Part shown: positions 9,491 to 18,172 of the stretch, in pieces
How positions within the stretch are numbered: position 1 is the first letter of the stretch
How the letters are laid out: each line of letters opens with the position of its first letter
DNA from: Pseudomonas sp.
Lineage (GTDB): Bacteria > Pseudomonadota > Gammaproteobacteria > Pseudomonadales > Pseudomonadaceae
DNA length: 53,633 nt
Reading direction: 5' to 3'
NCBI RefSeq assembly: GCF_028293835.1
Contig: NZ_JAQGNX010000063.1
Location: 1 to 53,633 of the forward strand
Position numbers and translations under genes: made by a program
The notes under the pieces: generated by a model
Databases searched by the model: none
What the model was told of the DNA's origin: nothing
The model's input: the letters and a program-made list of their open reading frames with translations, nothing else

Positions 9491-9579
9491 GATGGCTGTG
9501 CTTTTGGTGTGAGGCTTGGAGTGTAAGACCCACAGCCTTCGGCCAGTAGCAGATTTGTGGAATGAGCGAAAAACCAACT

Positions 9580-9655
9580 GTAGGAGCGAACTTGTTCGCG
9601 AGGCATTGTAACTGACACATCAGGCAGACCCTTCGCCAACAAGTTGGCTCCTACA
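9580..9655. repeat. REP pair (REPIN), GTAGGAGC-N-AACTTGTT type
   Basis: TGTAGGAGCGAACTTGTTCGCGAGG at the left and CTTCGCCAACAAGTTGGCTCCTACAAG at the right are imperfect inverted copies about 25 bp long. It lies between the divergent-facing modE-like upstream region and the end of comF. Confidence 0.8.
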
Positions 9656-9703
9656 AGGGGGCTTTGTTTGCCGCGGGACAGTGCGGTCGATTGCGGCGAT
9701 TAA

Positions 9704-10438
9704 TCAATCCTGCGGCTTTGGTGTCCGTGCCAAACAGTACACATCCACCCGCCGCGCGCCGGCTTCTATTAACAGCCGCGTCACCGCGTCAACCGTCGCA
9801 CCCGTCGTCAATACGTCATCCACCACAGCGACGTGCCTCCCTTTAATCTGCGCGCCAACAGCAAGGGCAAACGCTTTGCGCAGATTGATTTGCCGGGCCT
9901 TGGCATCCAGGCCTTGCTGGCTCGCGGTGTCCAGCACTCGCAGCAGCAAGCGGTCGTCTGATAGCAAGTCCAGTTGTTTGCCAAGCCAGCGGGCCAACAT
10001 TTCTGCCTGGTTATAGCCACGTTTACGCAGCCGTTTACTCGCCAGTGGCACCGGCAGCAGGCAATCAGGGCGCGGCAGGCCTTCGGCAAAGCGATGCTGC
10101 AAGGCTTCCCCTAGCAACTCCGCCAGCAAGCGACCCATGGGCCATTTTCCTTCGTGCTTGAAACGTGTGATCAGGCTGTCGATGGGGAAGTCGTAACGCC
10201 ACGGCACCACCACTTCACTGAACAGCGGTGGCTGCCTGCGACATTGTCCACAGGTCAGGCCGGACATCGGCATGGGTAGCGCGCAACGCTCACAGTGATC
10301 CCGCAGCCACGGCAGGTCGGTTTCGCAACCGGCGCATATGGCAAATAACGCGTCGGTACTTTCGTCGCACAGCAAGCACGATTGTTTGTTTTTTAACCAG
10401 ATGTAAACCTGGCGTGTGCTATATGGTTGACAGCGCAT
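9704..10438 (-). CDS. comF: ComF family phosphoribosyltransferase-like protein
   Basis: A 244-residue protein. A four-cysteine zinc-ribbon-like cluster comes first (CLLC ... CAGC ... CERC ... CGQC, about residues 21-75). A PRTase domain follows, ending with the PRPP loop [15 protein letters not shown]. ComF homologues are needed for DNA uptake and recombination during natural transformation, but their enzymatic role is unclear. ATG 10438 is accepted because the MRCQP start is, as I recall, conserved in Pseudomonas. That places the first codons inside the probable BirA operator of the divergent bioB promoter, so biotin control may also touch comF. Confidence 0.9.
   Translation of the reverse strand: MRCQPYSTRQVYIWLKNKQSCLLCDESTDALFAICAGCETDLPWLRDHCERCALPMPMSGLTCGQCRRQPPLFSEVVVPWRYDFPIDSLITRFKHEGKWPMGRLLAELLGEALQHRFAEGLPRPDCLLPVPLASKRLRKRGYNQAEMLARWLGKQLDLLSDDRLLLRVLDTASQQGLDAKARQINLRKAFALAVGAQIKGRHVAVVDDVLTTGATVDAVTRLLIEAGARRVDVYCLARTPKPQD
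10401..10433 (+). promoter_or_regulatory. Probable BirA (biotin) operator of the bio operon
   Basis: ATGTAAACC at 10401-10409, 15 bp of spacer, and GGTTGACAG at 10425-10433. The established proteobacterial BirA site is TTGTAAACC-N14/15-GGTTTACAA, so each nine-base half has one or two mismatches and the spacing is exact. It lies 108 bp upstream of the bioB start and overlaps the -35 hexamer of the candidate promoter. Biotinyl-AMP-loaded BirA would therefore block transcription when biotin is plentiful. It also covers the first codons of comF. Confidence 0.7.
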
Positions 10439-10455
10439 GGCTCTTCCTTAAATAT
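10427..10455 (+). promoter_or_regulatory. Candidate sigma-70 promoter of bioB
   Basis: A perfect -35 TTGACA (10427-10432) is followed after 16-17 bp by an AT-rich -10 candidate (TAAATA or AAATAT, 10449-10455), which matches the consensus only weakly. It would start transcription near 10461 and give a leader of about 80 nt before bioB. The overlap of the -35 with the BirA operator supports the assignment. Confidence 0.45.
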
Positions 10456-10540
10456 GCCGAACATCCGTGTAGTACGTTTTGGACGTGTGTTTTATCCGCG
10501 CCAATCCGCGCAAGCCAAGAAACAAACAAGGAGCCGCCCA

Positions 10541-11596
10541 ATGAGCGCCAGCATCACCGCCACTCTGCGTCACGACTGGACTTTATCCGAGGTCAGAGCG
10601 CTGTTCGTACAGCCATTCAATGACCTGTTGTTTCAGGCGCAGACCGTGCACCGCGCTCACTTCGACGCCAACCGTGTTCAGGTGTCGACGCTGCTCTCAA
10701 TCAAAACCGGCGCCTGCCCGGAAGATTGTAAATATTGCCCACAGTCCGGCCACTACAACACCGGGCTTGAAAAAGAGAAGCTGCTGGAAGTGCAGAAAGT
10801 CTTGGAAGAGGCTGCTCGCGCCAAGTCCATCGGTTCTACGCGCTTCTGCATGGGCGCTGCCTGGAAGCATCCGTCGGCCAAAGACATGCCGTACGTGTTG
10901 GAGATGGTCAAGGGCGTGAAAGCCATGGGCCTTGAAACCTGCATGACACTGGGTCGTCTCGATCAGGATCAAACCGCAGCGCTGGCTAACGCCGGGTTGG
11001 ATTACTACAACCACAACCTCGATACCTCGCCAGAATTCTATGGCAGCATTATCACCACCCGCACTTACAGCGAGCGTCTGCAGACCTTGGCGTATGTGCG
11101 TGAGTCGGGGATGAAGATTTGTTCCGGCGGTATTCTTGGCATGGGCGAAAGCCTGGATGACCGTGCTGGCCTGCTGATGCAACTGGCGAACCTGCCTGAG
11201 CACCCGGAGTCGGTGCCGATCAACATGCTGGTCAAGGTCGCCGGTACGCCGTTGGAAAACGCCGAAGACATCGACCCGTTCGACTTCATTCGCATGCTGG
11301 CCGTGGCGCGGATCATGATGCCGCAATCTCACGTGCGCCTGTCGGCCGGTCGTGAAGCGATGAATGAGCAGATGCAAGCGCTGGCCTTTTTCGCCGGTGC
11401 CAACTCGATTTTCTATGGCGACAAGCTGCTGACCACTGCCAACCCACAGGCCGACAAGGACATGCAGTTGTTCTCGCGTCTGGGGATTCTTCCGGAAGCA
11501 GGTGTGGAACACTCCGACGAAGTGCATCAAGCGGCCATCGAACAGGCGTTAATAGAGCAGAAGAGCAGCGAAATGTTCTACGACGCGACAGCCTGA
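10541..11596 (+). CDS. bioB: Biotin synthase
   Basis: A 351-residue radical-SAM enzyme that inserts sulfur into dethiobiotin, the last step of biotin synthesis. Cys59, Cys63 and Cys66 (ACPEDCKYC) bind the catalytic 4Fe-4S cluster, and YNHNLDTS and later Cys/Arg segments fit the 2Fe-2S site. An open frame continues upstream to 10427. ATG 10541 is chosen because AAGGAG lies about 8 bp before it and the protein then begins like other Pseudomonas BioB proteins. It is first gene of bioBFHCD, and a REP pair separates it from bioF. Confidence 0.97.
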   Translation: MSASITATLRHDWTLSEVRALFVQPFNDLLFQAQTVHRAHFDANRVQVSTLLSIKTGACPEDCKYCPQSGHYNTGLEKEKLLEVQKVLEEAARAKSIGSTRFCMGAAWKHPSAKDMPYVLEMVKGVKAMGLETCMTLGRLDQDQTAALANAGLDYYNHNLDTSPEFYGSIITTRTYSERLQTLAYVRESGMKICSGGILGMGESLDDRAGLLMQLANLPEHPESVPINMLVKVAGTPLENAEDIDPFDFIRMLAVARIMMPQSHVRLSAGREAMNEQMQALAFFAGANSIFYGDKLLTTANPQADKDMQLFSRLGILPEAGVEHSDEVHQAAIEQALIEQKSSEMFYDATA

Positions 11597-11633
11597 TTCC
11601 GACGCCGCGCTGTCGCGCGGCCAGCCCACAACC

Positions 11634-11761
11634 TGTAGGAGCGGGCTTGCTCGCCATCGGCTGCAAAGCAGCCGTAATCAAGCGAATGCAATTCCTCCCG
11701 CTAGAGCCGGGTTCAGTTTGGGACCGCTTCGCGATCCATCGCGAGCAAGCCCGCTCCTACA
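11634..11761. repeat. REP pair (REPIN), GTAGGAGCGGGCTTGCTCGC type, inside the bio operon
   Basis: TGTAGGAGCGGGCTTGCTCGC (11634-11654) and its perfect 21-bp complement (11741-11761) flank about 86 bp. A CCGCGC-TGTC-GCGCGG hairpin stands just before it (about 11605-11620). The element fills the whole bioB-bioF gap, so the transcript between these genes would carry a long stem and could be processed or attenuated here. Confidence 0.9.
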
Positions 11762-11791
11762 GAAAGCCACCCAAACACCCATGAGGCCTGC

Positions 11792-12982
11792 ATGTCTTTC
11801 GATCTCCGCACGCGTCTGGCAGCTCGTCGCGCTGAACAGCTGTACCGTCACCGGCCGTTGCTGCAAAGCCCACAAGGCCCGGAAGTGCTGGTGGATGGCC
11901 AGCCGCTGTTGGCGTTCTGCAACAACGACTATCTCGGCCTGGCCAATCACCCCGAAGTGATTGCCGCGTGGCAAGCGGGCGCTGATCGTTGGGGCGTGGG
12001 CGGCGGCGCGTCGCACTTGGTGATCGGCCACAGCCGCCCCCACCACGAACTCGAAGAAGCCTTGGCCGACTTGACCGGCCGCCCACGGGCGCTGTTATTT
12101 TCCAACGGTTACATGGCCAACCTCGGTGCAGTCACCGCGTTGGTTGGTAAGGGCGACTCCGTCATCGAAGACCGCTTGAACCACGCCTCTTTGCTGGATG
12201 CCGGTTTACTCAGCGGCGCGCGGTTTTCCCGTTATCTGCACAACGACGCTGACAGCCTCGCCTCGCGCCTGGAAAAGGCCACCGGCAATACGTTGGTGGT
12301 TACAGACGGCGTGTTCAGCATGGATGGGGATTTGGCCGATCTGCCCGCATTGGCTCAGGTGGCCAAAGCCAAAGGCGCCTGGTTGATGGTGGATGACGCC
12401 CACGGTTTCGGTCCGTTGGGCGCTAACGGCGCGGGTGCCGTCGAACATTTCGGCTTGAGCATGGAAGAGGTACCCGTGCTGGTCGGCACCTTGGGCAAAG
12501 CGTTTGGCACCGCTGGCGCGTTTGTCGCAGGCAGCGAAGAGCTGATCGAAACCTTGATTCAGTTCGCTCGGCCCTACATCTATACCACCAGCCAACCGCC
12601 TGCTTTGGCCTGCGCTACCCTGAAAAGCCTCGAAATACTGCGCACCGAACATTGGCGCCGTGAACACCTGCGACGCTTGATTCAGCAGTTTCGCCAAGGT
12701 GCCGAGCAGATCGGTTTGCAATTGGTGGACAGCTTTACGCCGATTCAACCGATCCTGATTGGCGACAGCGGTCGTGCCCTGCGTCTCTCGCACATGTTGC
12801 GTGATCGAGGCCTATTAGTGACCGCCATTCGCCCGCCCACCGTTCCGGCCGGCGGTGCTCGTTTGCGCGTAACGCTGTCCGCAGCCCACAGCGAAGCGCA
12901 AGTGCAGCTATTGTTAAATGCATTAGCGCAGTGTTATCCGCTGCTGGGTGCAGGCGAATCGGTGGAAACGGACCATGCGTGA
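11792..12982 (+). CDS. bioF: 8-amino-7-oxononanoate synthase
   Basis: A 396-residue PLP enzyme (fold type I, alpha-oxoamine synthase family) that condenses pimeloyl-ACP/CoA with alanine. The PLP lysine is Lys236 in [18 protein letters not shown] carries the Asp and His contacting the cofactor. The N-terminal [10 protein letters not shown] and [11 protein letters not shown] segments are typical. Its stop overlaps bioH by 8 bp. It is separated from bioB by the REP pair at 11634-11761. Confidence 0.97.
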   Translation: MSFDLRTRLAARRAEQLYRHRPLLQSPQGPEVLVDGQPLLAFCNNDYLGLANHPEVIAAWQAGADRWGVGGGASHLVIGHSRPHHELEEALADLTGRPRALLFSNGYMANLGAVTALVGKGDSVIEDRLNHASLLDAGLLSGARFSRYLHNDADSLASRLEKATGNTLVVTDGVFSMDGDLADLPALAQVAKAKGAWLMVDDAHGFGPLGANGAGAVEHFGLSMEEVPVLVGTLGKAFGTAGAFVAGSEELIETLIQFARPYIYTTSQPPALACATLKSLEILRTEHWRREHLRRLIQQFRQGAEQIGLQLVDSFTPIQPILIGDSGRALRLSHMLRDRGLLVTAIRPPTVPAGGARLRVTLSAAHSEAQVQLLLNALAQCYPLLGAGESVETDHA

Positions 12983-13721
12983 TCGTTTGATCTTGCTGTC
13001 GGGTTGGGGTCTCGGAATTTCACCCCTTGAGCCATTGGCCACCGCACTTCGTGGGCTGGATGAGCATTTGCGAGTGGAAGTCGAGCCTTTGCCGGACGTT
13101 CAGCTGTCAGCGTTCGGCGACATCGAACTGAGCGAACTGCTCGATGAGCTGGACGCGACTTTGCCGGACAATGCCTGGCTGGGCGGCTGGTCGCTGGGCG
13201 GCATGCTGGCGACGGAGTTGGCGGCCCGTCGTGGGGATCGTTGCTGCGGTTTGCTGACGTTTGCCAGCAATAGCTGTTTTGTGTCCCGCAGCGATTGGCC
13301 GAACGCGATGTCAACAGACGCCTTCGATGCGTTTATCGCCGATTGTACGGTTGACCCGCAAGGCACACTCAAGCGTTTTAGCCTGCTGTGCGTACAAGGG
13401 GCTGAAGATCCTCGCGGTCTGGCGAGATTACTGAACGCTGCCGCACCCCACACGTCGCCCGACGCGCTGCTGCATGGATTGAAACTGCTGGCGCAACTCG
13501 ACACCCGGAATGCCTTGCAGGCGTATCGCGGGCCTCAATTGCACCTGTTTGCCGGACTTGACGCGCTGGTGCCAGCGGAGGCTGCGAGCGATGTGTTGCG
13601 CTTGCTGCCGGATGTGGAAGTTGGCGTGATCGAGCAGGCCAGCCACGCTTTTATTCTGGAAAACCCACACGGAGTGGCCGCGGCAATCCAGGCCTTTTTA
13701 CATGAGTCCGGTGATGACTGA
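12975..13721 (+). CDS. bioH: Pimeloyl-ACP methyl ester carboxylesterase
   Basis: A 248-residue alpha/beta hydrolase that removes the methyl group from pimeloyl-ACP methyl ester after BioC-initiated chain elongation. The nucleophile elbow is GWSLGG with Ser73, the catalytic Asp is probably in the GLDALVPA segment and the His is in [11 protein letters not shown] 12975 lies within the end of bioF (8-bp overlap). An upstream in-frame start at 12948 is possible but would extend the overlap for no family reason. Its own end overlaps bioC, so these genes are translationally coupled. Confidence 0.93.
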   Translation: MRDRLILLSGWGLGISPLEPLATALRGLDEHLRVEVEPLPDVQLSAFGDIELSELLDELDATLPDNAWLGGWSLGGMLATELAARRGDRCCGLLTFASNSCFVSRSDWPNAMSTDAFDAFIADCTVDPQGTLKRFSLLCVQGAEDPRGLARLLNAAAPHTSPDALLHGLKLLAQLDTRNALQAYRGPQLHLFAGLDALVPAEAASDVLRLLPDVEVGVIEQASHAFILENPHGVAAAIQAFLHESGDD

Positions 13722-14538
13722 TTTGTCTTTCTTCAAACAACCCGAGGTTGAACCATCAGGTGTGTTGCCCGACAAGCGCCAGGTGGCGGCCTCCTTTTCA
13801 CGGGCTGCCGCCAGTTATGACAGCGTGGCGGAATTGCAACGTGCCGTGGGCAGCGAATTGCTCGGGCGTTTACCCGTACAACTGAATCCTGTGCGTTGGT
13901 TGGATTTAGGCAGCGGCACGGGTTATTTCAGCAGAATCCTCGCTGAAAAATTCGCCACCCGCGAAGGCATTGCGCTGGACATTGCCGAAGGCATGTTGCG
14001 CCATGCCCGTCCCTTGGGCGGCGCCGAGCATTTTGTCGCAGGGGATGCCGAGCACCTGCCGCTGGCTGACCACAGCTGCGGGCTTATTTTTTCCAGTCTG
14101 GCAGTGCAATGGTGTGCGGATTTCGCCGCAGTGCTTGGCGAAGCGCGCCGAGTGCTGGAGCCGGGGGGCGTGCTGGCATTTGCCAGTTTGTGCGTAGGTA
14201 CTTTGTACGAGTTGCGCGACAGTTGGCAGGCAGTGGACGGTATGGTCCATGTCAATCGCTTCCGCCATTTCGAGGATTATCAGCGACTGTGCGCGGCCAG
14301 CGGTTTTTACGTTCGCAGCCTTGAATTTCAACCGCATGTGCTGCATTACCCGGATGTGCGCAGCCTGACCCATGAATTGAAAGCGTTAGGCGCGCACAAT
14401 ATCAACCCTGGCAGGCCGGGGGGCTTGACGGGACGGGCACGCATCACTGGGCTGATCGACGCTTATGAGCAGTTTCGTGACAGCGAAGGGCTGCCGGCCA
14501 CTTATCAAGTGGTTTACGCGGTGTTGGAAAAATCATAA
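13714..14538 (+). CDS. bioC: Malonyl-ACP O-methyltransferase
   Basis: A 274-residue SAM-dependent methyltransferase that primes biotin synthesis by methylating malonyl-ACP. The SAM motif is [15 protein letters not shown] (about residues 65-80). [20 protein letters not shown] is the BioC N-terminal signature. The start could be ATG 13702 or 13714. The latter is preferred because related proteins, as I recall them, begin MTDLS. Either start overlaps bioH. Confidence 0.94.
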   Translation: MTDLSFFKQPEVEPSGVLPDKRQVAASFSRAAASYDSVAELQRAVGSELLGRLPVQLNPVRWLDLGSGTGYFSRILAEKFATREGIALDIAEGMLRHARPLGGAEHFVAGDAEHLPLADHSCGLIFSSLAVQWCADFAAVLGEARRVLEPGGVLAFASLCVGTLYELRDSWQAVDGMVHVNRFRHFEDYQRLCAASGFYVRSLEFQPHVLHYPDVRSLTHELKALGAHNINPGRPGGLTGRARITGLIDAYEQFRDSEGLPATYQVVYAVLEKS

Positions 14539-14553
14539 ATAGCAGGCACTGAG

Positions 14554-15234
14554 ATGAGCAGTTCGTACTTCATCACCGGTACCGATACGGATGTCGGCAA
14601 GACCACTATCGCAACCGGGCTGCTGTACGCCGCACGCCAGGCAGGCTTAAGCACGGCGGCGGGTAAGCCGGTCGCGTCGGACTGCGTTGTGGGACCTGAC
14701 GGGTTGCGCAACCGCGACGCCTTGGCGCTAATGGCTGAAAGCTCGGTCAAACTGACCTATGACGAAGTCAATCCGGTTGCGTTTGAACCGGCCATCGCTC
14801 CCCATCTTGCGGCGCGAGAGGCAGGCGTAGCACTGACCGTGCAGTCTTTACTCAAACCCATGCGCAACGTGCTGAGCAAAGGCGCAGACTTCACCTTGAT
14901 CGAAGGCGCGGGCGGCTGGCGTGTACCGTTGGCGGATCAGGCCAATTTATCCGACTTGGCCGCTGCGCTGCAGTTGCCGGTGATTCTGGTCGTAGGTGTG
15001 CGTTTGGGGTGCATTAACCACGCGCTGCTCACCGCCGAAGCCATCGCCCGCGACGGCCTGCAACTGGCGGGTTGGGTCGCTAACATCATCGACGGCAAGA
15101 CCTCGCGCCTGGAAGAAAACCTCGCCACCCTGGCGGAGCGATTGCCTGCGCCGTGTCTAGGGCGAGTGCCAAGGTTGAAAAAACCGACAGCGGAAGCGGT
15201 GGCGGGGTACTTGCATTTGGAGCTGTTGGATTAG
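14554..15234 (+). CDS. bioD: Dethiobiotin synthetase
   Basis: A 226-residue ATP-dependent carboxylase that forms the ureido ring of dethiobiotin. The P-loop is GTDTDVGKTT (residues 9-18), and EGAGGWRVPL is the characteristic second motif. It is the last gene of the biotin operon, 15 bp after bioC. No classical terminator follows. A REP pair does. Confidence 0.96.
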   Translation: MSSSYFITGTDTDVGKTTIATGLLYAARQAGLSTAAGKPVASDCVVGPDGLRNRDALALMAESSVKLTYDEVNPVAFEPAIAPHLAAREAGVALTVQSLLKPMRNVLSKGADFTLIEGAGGWRVPLADQANLSDLAAALQLPVILVVGVRLGCINHALLTAEAIARDGLQLAGWVANIIDGKTSRLEENLATLAERLPAPCLGRVPRLKKPTAEAVAGYLHLELLD

Positions 15235-15253
15235 AAAAAAATTTGGATGAATT

Positions 15254-15319
15254 TGTGGGAGCCAACTCGTTGGCGAGCATTTGACTGTCAGGCGCTTCGC
15301 CAACAAGTTGTCTCCTACA
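15254..15319. repeat. REP pair (REPIN), GGAGCCAACTCGTTGGCGA type
   Basis: TGTGGGAGCCAACTCGTTGGCGA (15254-15276) and TCGCCAACAAGTTGTCTCCTACA (15297-15319) are inverted copies of the 23-bp type with a few mismatches and a 20-bp loop. It lies just after bioD and may stabilise the 3' end of the bio transcript. Confidence 0.85.
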
Positions 15320-15465
15320 GAGGCAGAGGTTGCGGGGCGATGTATAGATTTTTGTAGTGCTTTGCCTATCGCCTAGCCAATTGCCATTAGTCTTTTTGTC
15401 GGGCCTTTTGCGGTTTGGTCTGTTTCAATGGCCGTTGTTCGTTTTATGAACTGAGGGTTGGTTGC

Positions 15466-15807
15466 ATGCAAATTCAAAGTAACAGCGCTTTTACGTCGGG
15501 CGTGAACCTTATCCAGTCTGGCCAGGCTCTCGTCGACCATGCCGCTGCGCAGATTGCTAAATCCAGCGTTCCCAGCGACGACACCGGTAGCAACAGCGTA
15601 TCGACCAGCACGGGCGATTCTTCGGCCAAGAGCCAGTCCTCGAATCAGCAAGTCGAACGTCTGCATTCAGTTGACCGCAGCCAGCAAACCGATCTGGCGA
15701 CCAACGCAGTCGAACTCTCCCTCGGCAAGATTCAAGCTGAGATGGGTGTGAAAGTGGCTAAAGCGTCCGATGAAGTGCTCGGCACATTGATTGACACTCA
15801 CGCTTGA
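15466..15807 (+). CDS. Small conserved Pseudomonas protein of unknown function
   Basis: A 113-residue protein that I cannot assign to a functional family. No signal peptide or membrane segment is visible. The middle (about residues 38-68) is rich in Ser, Thr and Gln and looks disordered. The C-terminus (NAVELSLGKIQAEMGVKVAK, then DEVLGTLIDTHA) looks helical and is the likely conserved core, with a faint resemblance to flagellar rod-type or motility-associated small proteins. ATG 15466 is preferred over an upstream in-frame start at 15415 because GAGGG lies about 8 bp before it. A small gene at this place, between bioD and the acyl-CoA dehydrogenases, also occurs in other Pseudomonas as I recall. 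Confidence 0.75.
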   Translation: MQIQSNSAFTSGVNLIQSGQALVDHAAAQIAKSSVPSDDTGSNSVSTSTGDSSAKSQSSNQQVERLHSVDRSQQTDLATNAVELSLGKIQAEMGVKVAKASDEVLGTLIDTHA

Positions 15808-16070
15808 ATCCCGTCTCTTGGGTGCGCCCCGGCGCACCTCGATAAATCGTCGCCCCCGTATTCCAGTCCTGTTCAACTAAACTTACACATTCGCAACGCT
15901 GGCTTCTGTCCCGGGCCTTTAGGCGCCCTTGTGTGCATTTTTTGCCTCGCTGACCATGAACGAAGTGCGCGCCGCCCTTGACAAGGTTTAGACGTAAACG
16001 TATGTTTCAAACAACTGTTTGATCGGCCTTCGATCATTCGTTCCAGGATTCCCAGCAGAGGTTTATCGCT

Positions 16071-17876
16071 ATGCCTGACTACAAGGCCCCCTTGCGTGAT
16101 ATTCGCTTCGTTCGTGACGAATTGCTCGGTTACGAAGCGCATTATCAAAGCCTGCCGGCTTGCCAGGACGCTACTCCGGACATGGTTGATGCCATTCTCG
16201 AAGAAGGCGCCAAGTTTTGTGAGCAGGTATTGGCACCGTTAAACCGTGTCGGCGACTCTGAAGGGTGTACCTGGAGTGAATCCGGCGTGAAAACCCCGAC
16301 CGGCTTCAAGCAGGCTTATCAGCAATTCGTGGAAGGCGGCTGGCCGAGTCTGGCCCACGACGTGGCACACGGCGGCCAAGGCCTGCCAGAGTCACTCGGT
16401 CTGGCGGTCAGTGAAATGGTTGGCGAAGCCAACTGGTCGTGGGGCATGTACCCTGGCCTGTCCCATGGCGCGATGAACACCATTTCCGAACACGGCACCG
16501 AAGAACAGCAGCAGGCTTACCTGACCAAACTGGTCTCGGGTGAATGGACCGGTACCATGTGCCTGACCGAATCCCACTGCGGCACCGACTTGGGCATGTT
16601 GCGCACCAAGGCTGAACCTCAGGCTGACGGCTCTTACAAAGTAAGTGGCACCAAGATCTTTATTTCCGCTGGCGAACACGATATGGCCGAGAACATCGTC
16701 CACATCGTGCTGGCCCGCCTGCCGGACGCACCGGCTGGCACCAAGGGCATTTCGTTGTTCATCGTGCCCAAGTTCATGCCTAACGCAGACGGCAGCGTCG
16801 GCGCTCGCAACGCTGTGACCTGTGGTTCCCTTGAGCACAAAATGGGCATCCACGGTAACGCAACCTGTGTGATGAACTTTGATGGCGCTACGGGCTTCTT
16901 GATCGGTCCGGCGAACAAAGGCCTCAATTGCATGTTCACCTTCATGAACACTGCGCGTCTGGGCACTGCGTTGCAGGGCTTGGCCCATGCCGAGATTGGT
17001 TTTCAGGGCGGTTTGAAATATGCCCGTGACCGCTTGCAAATGCGTTCGCTGACAGGCCCGAAAGCGCCCGACAAGGCTGCTGATCCGATCATCGTTCATC
17101 CCGACGTGCGCCGCATGCTGTTGACCATGAAAGCCTTCGCTGAAGGCAACCGTGCAATGGTGTACTTCACTGCCAAGCTGGTTGATATCGTTAAGTACGG
17201 TCAAGACGCTGAGCAGAAGAAGCAAGCCGATGGCCTGCTGGCGTTCATGACGCCGATTGCGAAAGCGTTCATGACGGAGGTGGGCTTTGAGTCCGCTAAC
17301 CATGGCGTGCAGATTTACGGCGGTCACGGTTTTATCGCCGAGTGGGGCATGGAGCAGAACGTTCGCGACAGCCGTATTTCCATGCTGTACGAAGGCACCA
17401 CCGGTATTCAGGCGCTGGACCTGCTTGGCCGCAAAGTGTTGATGACTCAAGGCGAAGCACTCAAAGGCTTCACAAAGATCGTTCACAAGTTCTGCCAGAC
17501 CAACGAAGGCAACGAAGCGGTTAAAGAGTTCGTTGAACCCTTGGCTGCGCTGAATAAAGAGTGGGGCGAACTGACCATGAAGGTGGGTATGGCCGCCATG
17601 AAAGACCGTGAAGAAGTCGGTGCTGCTTCGGTGGATTACTTGATGTATTCCGGATACGCCTGCCTTGCATATTTCTGGGCTGACATGGCGCGCCTGGCTG
17701 CTGAAAAACTGGCTGCCGGCACCACTGAAGAAGCGTTCTACACCGCGAAGCTGCAAACGGCGCGTTTCTACTTCCAGCGAATCCTGCCGCGTACTCGCAC
17801 CCACGTGGTTACCATGTTGTCGGGCGCTAACAACCTGATGGACATGAAAGAAGAGAATTTCGACCTGGGCTACTGA
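16071..17876 (+). CDS. Acyl-CoA dehydrogenase, ~600-residue type (first of three)
   Basis: A 601-residue flavoenzyme that oxidises acyl-CoA to 2,3-enoyl-CoA. It contains the N-terminal helical, beta-barrel (CLTESHCGTDLG, SGTKIFISAGEHD) and C-terminal helical ACAD domains, plus an extra C-terminal extension of about 130 residues seen in VLCAD-like bacterial enzymes. The catalytic base is probably Glu441 in YEGTTGIQ. It is closely similar to the proteins at 19552 and 21565. I recall the P. putida gene at this locus (PP_0368) as active on phenylacyl-CoA, so aromatic-ring acyl chains are a reasonable substrate guess. It starts MPDYKAPLRD. Confidence 0.92.
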   Translation: MPDYKAPLRDIRFVRDELLGYEAHYQSLPACQDATPDMVDAILEEGAKFCEQVLAPLNRVGDSEGCTWSESGVKTPTGFKQAYQQFVEGGWPSLAHDVAHGGQGLPESLGLAVSEMVGEANWSWGMYPGLSHGAMNTISEHGTEEQQQAYLTKLVSGEWTGTMCLTESHCGTDLGMLRTKAEPQADGSYKVSGTKIFISAGEHDMAENIVHIVLARLPDAPAGTKGISLFIVPKFMPNADGSVGARNAVTCGSLEHKMGIHGNATCVMNFDGATGFLIGPANKGLNCMFTFMNTARLGTALQGLAHAEIGFQGGLKYARDRLQMRSLTGPKAPDKAADPIIVHPDVRRMLLTMKAFAEGNRAMVYFTAKLVDIVKYGQDAEQKKQADGLLAFMTPIAKAFMTEVGFESANHGVQIYGGHGFIAEWGMEQNVRDSRISMLYEGTTGIQALDLLGRKVLMTQGEALKGFTKIVHKFCQTNEGNEAVKEFVEPLAALNKEWGELTMKVGMAAMKDREEVGAASVDYLMYSGYACLAYFWADMARLAAEKLAAGTTEEAFYTAKLQTARFYFQRILPRTRTHVVTMLSGANNLMDMKEENFDLGY

Positions 17877-17884
17877 GTTTATTC

Positions 17885-17962
17885 TGTAGAAGCCAAATTG
17901 TCGGCGAGACGGAGCCATGAGTACGCTCCGTAAGGTCTTTCGCCAACACGTTGGCTCCTACA
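17885..17962. repeat. REP pair (REPIN) after the first acyl-CoA dehydrogenase
   Basis: TGTAGAAGCCAAATTGTCGGCGA (17885-17907) and TCGCCAACACGTTGGCTCCTACA (17940-17962) are imperfect inverted copies of the GGAGCCAACTTGTTGGCGA type. It starts nine bases after the stop codon of the dehydrogenase. Confidence 0.8.
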
Positions 17963-17986
17963 GACGTAAAAGGGTTGAATCGCCAT

Positions 17987-18020
17987 AAGCCGCTTTTCCT
18001 TTGGGAGACGCGGCTTTTTT
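17987..18020 (+). terminator. Rho-independent terminator after first acyl-CoA dehydrogenase
   Basis: AAGCCGC (17987-17993) pairs with GCGGCTT (18010-18016), and the loop region contains a secondary TCC/GGA pairing. The stem runs into TTTTTT. It should end the dehydrogenase transcript and isolate the downstream diguanylate cyclase gene. Confidence 0.8.
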
Positions 18021-18172
18021 ACGTCTGTCCCTACCGATTAAACAGTCAACTTCTTGGACTAGCGGCCGTTAAAGAAGATTAGTCAGGTCTCTAACGTCAT
18101 TATAGTGCGTAACCGAGACGGTACAGGCACAATGCCATCTGTAGCGTTTCGCCGGTTAGGAGCCGTCCTCTT

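Noticed and set aside
16392..17918. A 508-codon open frame on the minus strand opposite the first acyl-CoA dehydrogenase
   Set aside because: It is the shadow of a high-GC gene in the opposite frame. It is His- and Gln-rich with no recognisable domain, while the plus-strand product is unmistakable.
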